Below, piece after piece: positions 58,580 through 64,000 of a stretch of 64,000 nt of DNA. Made by a program: the position numbers and the translations under genes. This DNA is from Novosphingobium indicum (GTDB lineage: Bacteria; Pseudomonadota; Alphaproteobacteria; Sphingomonadales; Sphingomonadaceae). Location: positions 281,791 through 345,790 of the forward strand of contig NZ_BMLK01000001.1 of the NCBI RefSeq assembly GCF_014645195.1, in the 5' to 3' direction. The notes under the pieces were generated by a model. It was not told where the DNA came from and did not search any database. It saw only the letters and a program-made list of their open reading frames with translations. Position 1 is the stretch's first letter. Each line of letters starts with the position of its first letter.

Positions 58580-59062
58580 TCAGAGCATATATCGCATGCG
58601 GATGGTCAGGTGGATCGGGGCGCCGTCCACCGCGAAAGCGGCGCGGTCGAAGGGCGGCGGGCCCATACGGACGGGGGCATCGCGCGAGAATCCGAAGCCC
58701 TCGCGCGGGATGATCAGGCGCTTGTCCATCTTGCCGTTGCCGTTTTCGTCGTGGACCAGCGAGATCGCATATTCGCCATCGGGCACCCGGCCGAAGTCCA
58801 GCTGCAGGTCGCGGCGCGCCGGCACGATCAGCGTGCGTGCGTGCGGGTCCTTGCCGCAGTCGGGGAAAGCGTCGGCGCGGGTCGTCAGGCAGGCGAGAAT
58901 CTGCCCCTTGGTGGAGCGCAGGTCGGTCACTTTCGCGGAGACATCGGTTCCGGCCGGGGCGGTTCCAGCCAGCGCGAAGCCGCCTGCGGTCAGGGCGAGG
59001 AGAGCCCCTTGTCGGTACCGCAAAGATGATCCCAGACACGGAAATAGAGCCCGTAGTTGCAT
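58580..59062 (-). CDS. DUF2141 domain secreted protein
   Basis: 160 residues if started at ATG 59062. That overlaps the upstream sterol-desaturase gene by 73 bases; a TTG at 59023 would overlap by 34. After a signal-type stretch (GALLALTAGGFALAGTAPAG) comes the DUF2141 domain: KVTDLRSTKGQILACLTTRA, LQLDFGRVPDGEYAISLVHD and NGNGKMDKRLIIPREGFGFS. The domain may bind small ligands in the periplasm; its function is not known. Co-directional with the upstream hydroxylase-like gene. Confidence 0.8.
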   Translation of the reverse strand: MQLRALFPCLGSSLRYRQGALLALTAGGFALAGTAPAGTDVSAKVTDLRSTKGQILACLTTRADAFPDCGKDPHARTLIVPARRDLQLDFGRVPDGEYAISLVHDENGNGKMDKRLIIPREGFGFSRDAPVRMGPPPFDRAAFAVDGAPIHLTIRMRYML

Positions 59063-59724
59063 TTGTAGCTTTCGTGATGCCGGTTGTGGTGGCTGGCCGT
59101 GATCAGCCAGTGGCCGACACGCGATTCGACCAGACGGCGGGGAAACAGCTCCCAGCCCATGTGATTGGTCACGCCCATGACCGTCATGATGGCGAGCACC
59201 GCGGCGAGCATGCCGATGTGGATCGGCACGAAAAAGACCAGCGCGGGAATGACCACGGCGCCGGTCACGGCTTCCACCGGATGGAAGCTCATGGCCGCCC
59301 AGGCCGTCGGCGGGCGGCTGGCGTGGTGCACCGCATGGGCCACGCGGAACGGGCCGGGCAGGTGCATCCAGCGGTGGGTCCAGTAGAACCAGGTGTCGTG
59401 GAGGAAGAGGTAGATCAGCAGCGACAGCGGCATCCACCACAGCGGGTAGGCGCCGGCATCGGTGTAGATCCGCGTCCAGCCATATTGCTGCCAGCCCCAG
59501 GCGACCACGCCGGCGGGTACGCCGTAAATCGCGGCGGACAACAGCGACCACCCGATTTCCTTGCGGATCTGGTGGTCGAGACCTGCATAGGCGCCGGGAC
59601 GCACGCGCGCGGTGATCCACGCGAAAAGCCCCGAGGTGATCAGATAGCGTACGCCGACGATGCCCGTCATGACGGCGGCGGACAGCAGCGCTGCCGAGAG
59701 ACCGGGGCCGAGGCTTGCAGACAT
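58990..59724 (-). CDS. Sterol desaturase / fatty-acid hydroxylase family protein
   Basis: A 244-residue diiron membrane oxygenase. The histidine boxes are HDTWFYWTHR, HAVHH and HHNRHH, spaced as in the family (H-x3-4-H, H-x2-HH, H-x2-HH). Three to four membrane helices (PLSLLIYLFLHDTWFYW, AVVIPALVFFVPIHIGMLAA). Members hydroxylate fatty acids, sterols or carotenoids; in sphingomonads both carotenoid and sphingolipid or hopanoid modification are conceivable, and the sequence does not decide. The stop is inside the downstream DUF2141 ORF. Confidence 0.85.
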   Translation of the reverse strand: MSASLGPGLSAALLSAAVMTGIVGVRYLITSGLFAWITARVRPGAYAGLDHQIRKEIGWSLLSAAIYGVPAGVVAWGWQQYGWTRIYTDAGAYPLWWMPLSLLIYLFLHDTWFYWTHRWMHLPGPFRVAHAVHHASRPPTAWAAMSFHPVEAVTGAVVIPALVFFVPIHIGMLAAVLAIMTVMGVTNHMGWELFPRRLVESRVGHWLITASHHNRHHESYKCNYGLYFRVWDHLCGTDKGLSSP

Positions 59725-59821
59725 GGGTTCAGCTTATGCCGGGAAGGGACGGGCTCGGCCAGAGGCTCTTTGCATCGGCCGTGCAATCCGTCCCCGATCC
59801 TGCACCGGGCAACCCTGCAGA

Positions 59822-61309
59822 TCAGCCTGCGCGGCGGACCTTGTTCTTGTGCGCGCCCATGCCCTTGGGCCCGCGGGGGCGGAAGCTGCGCTTGCGCTGG
59901 CCCTGCTCATCGCCGGCTTCGCGTTCACGGCGCTCGCCGCGCTCGCCTTCGCCGCGCGGACGCTCGCCCTGCGGCCGTTCATGACGACGGTCGTCACGGC
60001 GCTTGCCACCGGCTTTCTGGCCACCGCCCTGCTTTGCGCCACCCTGATTGGCACCGCCCGCTCTGCGGTTGCCCTTGCCGGCACCCTGCGGCTGCGGGGG
60101 AGCCTTGCGCGAAGGGGCGGGAAGGCGTGCGGCTTCCTTCTGGAAGTCTTCCGGCAGCGGCAGCGGCGCCAGCTTGATGCGGGTCAGGCGCTCGATGTCG
60201 CGGATATAGGGCTTTTCGTCCGGTGCCACGAAGCTGACCGCCACGCCGTCGGCTCCGGCGCGCGCCGTGCGGCCGATGCGGTGGACGTACTGTTCGGGCA
60301 CGTTCGGGATCTCGAAGTTGTAGACGTGGCTCACGCCCGAAACGTCGATGCCGCGCGCGGCGATGTCGGTGGCGATGAGGACGCGGATCGTGCCCTGACG
60401 GAAGCCGCCGAGCGCTGCGGTGCGCTGCGCCTGGCTCTTGTTGCCGTGGATCGCGGCGGCCGGGATGCCGGCTGCGGTCAGATGGCGCACCACGCGGTCG
60501 GCGCCATGCTTGGTGCGGGTGAAGACGAGCGCGCGGTCGATCGCGCCATGCTCCGCCTTTTCTTCGGCGTCAGAGGCCAGCCCCTCGCGCAGGCGGATGG
60601 TCAGCAGCGATTGCTTCTCGGCCTGATTCACGAACGTGGCATACTGCTCGACGCGCTCGGCCGTGGTCGACTGCGGCGCGACCTCGACCTTGACCGGGTT
60701 GTTGATGAACTGGCGGCCCAGCTCGGCAATTGCCTGCGGCATGGTGGCCGAGAAGAACAGGCTCTGGCGCTGCTTGGGCAGCAGGGCGGCGACGCGCTTG
60801 AGCGGCACGATGAAGCCCAGGTCCATCATCTGGTCGGCTTCGTCGAGCACGAAGATCTCGACATGGCGCAGCGTCAGCGCGCGCTGGTCGATCAGGTCGA
60901 GCAGGCGGCCGGGCGTGGCGACGAGGATGTCGCAGCCGCGTTCCAGCGCACGGGCCTGCTTGCCCACCGGCACGCCGCCGAACACGCACTGGACCGAGAG
61001 ATTGAGGAATTTCGCATAGCCGCGCATGTTGTCGGCGATCTGTGCTGCCAGTTCGCGGGTGGGCGAAAGCACCAGCATGCGGCAACCGGCATTATTGCGC
61101 GGCTTGGGGTCGGCGGCGAGGCGGTGCAGCGAGGGCAGCGAGAACGCGGCGGTCTTGCCGGTGCCGGTCTGCGCGATGCCGAGAAGATCGCGGCCTTCCA
61201 GCAGGGCGGGGATCGCCTGGCGCTGGATCGGCGAGGGATCGGTGTAACCCTTGACCTGGAGCGCGCGAAGAATGGGCTCGGCAAGGCCAAGTTCGGAAAA
61301 ATAGGACAT
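59822..61309 (-). CDS. DEAD-box RNA helicase (RhlE-like)
   Basis: ATP-dependent RNA unwinding, used in ribosome assembly or mRNA decay. 495 residues with all helicase motifs: the Q-motif FSELGLAEPILRALQVKGYT, AQTGTGKTAAFSLPSL (I), PTRELAAQIADNMRG (Ia), DEAD (II), FFSATMPQAIAELGR (III), HGNKSQAQRTAALGGFRQGT and YVHRIGRTARAGADGVAVSF (VI). The C-terminal ~110 residues are basic, Gly- and Arg-rich (RRAGGANQGGAKQGGGQKAG; RRDDRRHERPQGERPRGEGE) and probably disordered and RNA-binding. Confidence 0.94.
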   Translation of the reverse strand: MSYFSELGLAEPILRALQVKGYTDPSPIQRQAIPALLEGRDLLGIAQTGTGKTAAFSLPSLHRLAADPKPRNNAGCRMLVLSPTRELAAQIADNMRGYAKFLNLSVQCVFGGVPVGKQARALERGCDILVATPGRLLDLIDQRALTLRHVEIFVLDEADQMMDLGFIVPLKRVAALLPKQRQSLFFSATMPQAIAELGRQFINNPVKVEVAPQSTTAERVEQYATFVNQAEKQSLLTIRLREGLASDAEEKAEHGAIDRALVFTRTKHGADRVVRHLTAAGIPAAAIHGNKSQAQRTAALGGFRQGTIRVLIATDIAARGIDVSGVSHVYNFEIPNVPEQYVHRIGRTARAGADGVAVSFVAPDEKPYIRDIERLTRIKLAPLPLPEDFQKEAARLPAPSRKAPPQPQGAGKGNRRAGGANQGGAKQGGGQKAGGKRRDDRRHERPQGERPRGEGERGERREREAGDEQGQRKRSFRPRGPKGMGAHKNKVRRAG

Positions 61310-61594
61310 ACGTCACTTTCAATAAAGTGCGGAGCGCGCGGATAATCGTAAGGCCCGCGCACACGGCAAGGTGTCGTTTCGGGCGACCCTGCGTGAATAA
61401 GGAAGCTTGGTTGGTGGCAAACCGTTCGTCCGGGCCGGTCCGGATGCCTGGCATCCACACCTCACGCTGCTCTCGGATTGCGGCAGGGATAGTCCCCGCG
61501 CGCCGGTTGCTGGCGAGCCATTTAGTGTGCATTGCACCAAAGCGCAAGAAAATTGCGCTTGCCCGCACGGTCCATGGCTGCTGAGAGGCGCGTC

Positions 61595-61762
61595 ATGCCC
61601 AAGGTTACCACTCCCTGCACCGGCGTCTGCCGCATCGACCAGAGCTCCGGCCTGTGCATCGGCTGCCGCCGCACGATGGACGAGATCGTCCTGTGGGGCA
61701 GCATGAGCGAGAAGGACCGCCGCGCGATCATGGCGCAGGTGAGGGAGCGCCGCGTCCCCTAG
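61595..61762 (+). CDS. DUF1289 small protein
   Basis: A 55-residue protein MPKVTTPCTGVCRIDQSSGL continuing CIGCRRTMDEIVLWGSMSEK. The four cysteines (C-x3-C and C-x2-C, in PCTGVCRID and GLCIGCRR) match the DUF1289 family and probably bind a metal or iron-sulfur cluster. Function unknown. GAGAGG six bases before ATG 61595 decides the start against the upstream ATG 61574. It ends two bases from the convergent PPOX gene. Confidence 0.88.
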   Translation: MPKVTTPCTGVCRIDQSSGLCIGCRRTMDEIVLWGSMSEKDRRAIMAQVRERRVP

Positions 61763-61764
61763 GC

Positions 61765-62235
61765 TCAGTATTTCCCATCCAGTTTGCTGTGATCCCAGCT
61801 TGCCACGCGAAACGGGGTAAACCGCAGGACGACACGCTTGGCGATGGACGTGCGCACCTGCTGCGACATGGCGGCATCCAGGCTGCCGGCGAGCGGCTCG
61901 GCGGCTTGGATGCGGCCCATCAATTGCACGACCTCTTCCGGATCGCGCACGATCTCGGCCTCGGCATAGAGAATCACGGCCTCGAGCTCGGCATAGCGGT
62001 CGCCGCTTTCGATCAGCAGGCTGGCGCGCGGGTCGCGTTCGAGATTGCGCACTTTCTGGCTGCGCGCGAAGCTGGTGAGCAGAACACGATCCTCCTCGTC
62101 GAGGCCGTAGTTCATCGGCACCGGATGCGGCATGCCGTGCGGGCCGTTGGTGATCAGCACGATGCGCCGCTGGCCTTCCAGATAGGCGCGCACTTCCGCC
62201 GCCGACATCTCCACCAGATCGCGTCGCGAAGGCAT
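61765..62235 (-). CDS. Pyridoxamine-5'-phosphate oxidase-fold (PPOX) protein
   Basis: A 156-residue split-barrel flavin/F420-type protein: VEMSAAEVRAYLEGQRRIVL, ITNGPHGMPHPVPMNYGLDE, VLLTSFARSQKVRNLERDPR and ASLLIESGDRYAELEAVILY. Fits PPOX-class FMN- or F420-dependent enzymes; the substrate is unknown. The ATG overlaps the mmcB stop (TGATG), so it is the second gene of an mmcB operon and should share its LexA-linked control. An ATG at 62253 would sit inside mmcB and is rejected. Confidence 0.87.
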   Translation of the reverse strand: MPSRRDLVEMSAAEVRAYLEGQRRIVLITNGPHGMPHPVPMNYGLDEEDRVLLTSFARSQKVRNLERDPRASLLIESGDRYAELEAVILYAEAEIVRDPEEVVQLMGRIQAAEPLAGSLDAAMSQQVRTSIAKRVVLRFTPFRVASWDHSKLDGKY

Positions 62236-62744
62236 CAGGCCTCGGCGCCCCATTGCAGCGTCTGCGGATCCGCCTGCGTCACCAGTCTACGCAGCGAGGC
62301 GCGGGCGAGCCGTTCGGTCTCCACCTTGCGGCGCGCAGCGGCCAGCTGGCGCAGCGGGGCCGGGCGCAGGATCTCCGCATCGTAGCCATCGGCGACGATG
62401 ACCCCGCACTGGTCGGGCAGGAAAGCCTCGGTCTCCAGCGGGGCACGGTCCAGCGCCGGCGAGAGGCCCCAGTAGAAGCGGTCGCAATAGTCGAGATAGT
62501 CGGTCCACTTGCCGTCGCCCAGAAGGTCGGCGCGGCTCACCTTGATCTCGACGATGATCACACGGCCCTTGGCGTCGATCCCCATCAGGTCCGCCCGACG
62601 CCCGCAGCGCAGCGGCATTTCCGGCAGGCACCAGATGTCGTTGCGGGCAAAGAGGCGTGAAATCCCTCGGACGACGTCCTGTGCGATCGGGCTTGCCGCA
62701 TTCGCGGAGGAAGGGGCGATCAGGGGAGAATCAGCTTCGGCCAT
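62235..62744 (-). CDS. mmcB: MmcB family DNA repair protein
   Basis: A 169-residue protein of the MmcB (DUF1052/restriction-endonuclease-like) family, linked in Caulobacter to the SOS response and mitomycin C tolerance. The nuclease-like core has DIWCLPEMPLRCGRRADLMG and VIIVEIKVSRADLLGDGKWT (D...E-x-K, as in the PD-(D/E)XK fold), followed by DYLDYCDRFYWGLSPALDRA. A LexA site lies 13-27 bp before the ATG at 62744, which supports SOS regulation. The PPOX gene overlaps downstream. Confidence 0.9.
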   Translation of the reverse strand: MAEADSPLIAPSSANAASPIAQDVVRGISRLFARNDIWCLPEMPLRCGRRADLMGIDAKGRVIIVEIKVSRADLLGDGKWTDYLDYCDRFYWGLSPALDRAPLETEAFLPDQCGVIVADGYDAEILRPAPLRQLAAARRKVETERLARASLRRLVTQADPQTLQWGAEA

Positions 62745-62756
62745 GCCCCATCATAG

Positions 62757-62771
62757 GAACATACCAAGAAC
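62757..62771 (-). promoter_or_regulatory. LexA operator (alphaproteobacterial type) upstream of mmcB
   Basis: On the minus strand the sequence is GTTCTTGGTATGTTC, i.e. GTTC-N7-GTTC, the direct-repeat LexA box established for Alphaproteobacteria. It lies 13 bases upstream of the mmcB ATG, so LexA would block transcription initiation or early elongation. Exact consensus match. Confidence 0.88.
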
Positions 62772-62791
62772 TCGCAAGCGGAAGGTGTAGC

Positions 62792-63202
62792 TCAGGCCGC
62801 GCGGCGCGGTCCGCCGGAACCCTGCGGCGCCAGCGCGAGCATGGCGTCGCGCGCGGTCAGGAACTCGCGCCACAGCGCCTTTGCCCCGCCGCGCGGATCG
62901 ACGCCGCGTGCCAGGGCGGAGAGCAGCGCGGAAAGGCCCGCTTCCATGATCGCGGAAAGGTCTTCGATATGCTGTTCCGCCATAGCCCTGCGCGAGCCGC
63001 CCTCGTCGCGCATCACGGCGGGAAAGTTGCGCACTTCGGCGGGCAGCGGCGCGCAGGCAACGCCCGCGATCGTGGCCACGGCGCCCGCCGCATCGTGCAG
63101 CGCCGACCACTTCATGCTGAGCGCGCTCGCCGAGCCCAGGCCGAACTGCGGTCGGCCGGAACGGGACAGGCTGCCGCCCTTGCTATGCGGATTCGAATCC
63201 AT
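62792..63202 (-). CDS. Conserved hypothetical protein (136 aa)
   Basis: No function recognised. From ATG 63202: MDSNPHSKGGSLSRSGRPQF followed by GLGSASALSMKWSALHDAAG and AVATIAGVACAPLPAEVRN; the rest is helical (AEQHIEDLSAIMEAGLSALL, ALWREFLTARDAMLALAPQG). No membrane helix or signal peptide. The coding pattern looks real: high third-position GC and a single long frame. A start at 63283 would add 27 residues. It lies 20 bp upstream of the LexA operator on the same strand as mmcB, so it may be read separately. Confidence 0.65.
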   Translation of the reverse strand: MDSNPHSKGGSLSRSGRPQFGLGSASALSMKWSALHDAAGAVATIAGVACAPLPAEVRNFPAVMRDEGGSRRAMAEQHIEDLSAIMEAGLSALLSALARGVDPRGGAKALWREFLTARDAMLALAPQGSGGPRRAA

Positions 63203-63352
63203 GACGGTGAAACGTAGCCCGGCAGGTTTTGCAAAATCCCTAATTTTCCGGGCTTCGGCGCAATGCCACCCGTGCATTCGCATGCAGGAGTGGCAGCAGG
63301 TGCGATTTGTCGCTGGAAACCCCCGTCACCCTCTGCTAACCGCCGCTCCACT

Positions 63353-63429
<77 letters not shown>

Positions 63430-64000
63430 ATCACCATTTCGATGTTTCGCCGGTCGGACACCCTCGCGGTTCGATGGCGTTTCATGGCCATGTCCGTAGG
63501 CGGCGACTGTGTCATCTCCACGAGATCGATACTGCATGCCGCCGAAGCGGCTCCTGCGGGCGGTGCCCTCCGGTGATAGCAACCTAGTATATGTGCCCTC
63601 TCGACAATGAGGCGCATCGTACGCGATCACTCTCTCGCTCGTGGACGGAGTTGGGAGTTCAACGGCGCGTTCGTTACCCGGCGATGCGGCCATGGCTTGT
63701 GCCGTTATCTGCTCAAGATCGAAGCGATGGCCTGTCATCTTCCCCTCAGCTGTTAGACGCCTGAGTACCGAGTCTGTGGGCTGATCTGGTGGTCGGCAGC
63801 AATGTGCGGCGCATCACGTTTCAACGCCCGCATTTTTCCGGGCCTGAACAGGCTGCCAAAAACGCGGATTCAGCAGGCGCCTTCGCAATTTCACCGAAAA
63901 ACCCTCGGAATTCCGCCATTCGGGCACTTTCATGAAACTTTTTTGAAGAAAGTGTTTGACCGAATCGAGGGGTGCTTTTAGAGGGCCTCTCACCGCAGCG
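63430..64000. other. 571-base interval after tRNA-Arg with no credible gene
   Basis: The only long ORF here (63364-63738, minus) is mostly antisense to the tRNA and carries the [15 protein letters not shown] tail that is a known spurious translation of tRNA genes. I found no tRNA-derived direct repeat or integrase fragment. The final 60 bases look like a promoter (separate entry). Confidence 0.5.
63956..63984 (+). promoter_or_regulatory. Promoter-like sequence at the window edge
   Basis: TTGACC (63956-63961) is followed after a 17-base spacer by TAGAGG (63979-63984), in an AT-rich upstream stretch (CATGAAACTTTTTTGAAGAA). The -35 is close to consensus; the -10 is weak. It points out of the window, so a gene just past base 64000 is likely; stable-RNA promoters in this order often have this look. 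Which gene it drives cannot be seen. Confidence 0.4.

Noticed and set aside
61540..61560. AAGCGCAA/TTGCGCTT hairpin upstream of the DUF1289 gene
   Set aside because: Eight-base stem without a T-run; located inside a possible leader, but no supporting signal.

Overview
This 64 kb window is a GC-rich alphaproteobacterial chromosome segment, almost certainly from a member of Sphingomonadales (Novosphingobium/Sphingobium-like). The reasons are the cell-cycle regulator CtrA, an MmcB-type DNA-repair gene behind an alphaproteobacterial LexA site, several TonB-dependent receptors, DUF3576/DUF2141/DUF1289/DUF455 proteins common in this order, and an exosortase-A-associated glycan locus. Genus cannot be fixed from the sequence alone. 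It is mostly core chromosome. I see no prophage, insertion sequence, CRISPR array or plasmid backbone.

Layout. 1-4.7 kb: minus-strand housekeeping genes (ileS 5' end, ribF, folA, purK, purE, gpmA), a small basic protein and tRNA-Thr(GGT). 4.7-9.4 kb: a TonB-dependent receptor overlapping a beta-propeller phytase lipoprotein, with a four-repeat Pho-box-like array in front, then a lytic transglycosylase. 9.4-14.8 kb: galU and murA (divergent), small proteins, phaB, a secreted barrel-like hypothetical and a DUF3576 lipoprotein. 14.8-20.5 kb: leuS, lptE, holA and a polyisoprenyl-phosphate sugar transferase. 20.6-25.4 kb: lptA/lptC, an RNase D-type exonuclease, ung, an ABM-fold protein and a chemotaxis receptor. 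25.6-31.7 kb: gltD-gltB. 32-37 kb: a large acidic, largely disordered membrane protein, then the XrtA-associated glycosyltransferase diverging from a 41-residue ORF and the O-antigen-ligase-like protein.

37-43 kb: ctrA behind TTAACC-type sites, trmB, an amidohydrolase, and a second TonB-dependent receptor. 43-49.3 kb: agmatine deiminase coupled to an M28 peptidase, glnE and a one-cysteine Bcp peroxiredoxin. 49.3-54.3 kb: a 215-bp two-block inverted repeat, a DUF455 ferritin-like protein, an M23 peptidase, a REP-like palindrome, a LytTR regulator/LytS-type kinase pair and a DsbA-like protein. 54.3-63.2 kb: an M48 protease, a PAS-containing hypothetical, an MFS exporter, DUF2141 and sterol-desaturase-like genes, a DEAD-box helicase, DUF1289, and mmcB with a PPOX-fold gene. 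63.3-64 kb: tRNA-Arg(CCG) and a promoter-like sequence running off the end.

The most coherent functional unit is the putative phosphate-starvation operon at 4.74-8.71 kb: four PhoB-like half-sites at exact 11-bp spacing, an outer-membrane receptor, and a phytase lipoprotein joined by a TGATG overlap. I read it as outer-membrane capture and cleavage of phytate or a related phosphate ester under PhoB control. This is inference. Envelope and glycan genes (lptA/C/E, murA, galU, sugar transferase, XrtA glycan genes, lytic enzymes) form a second theme.
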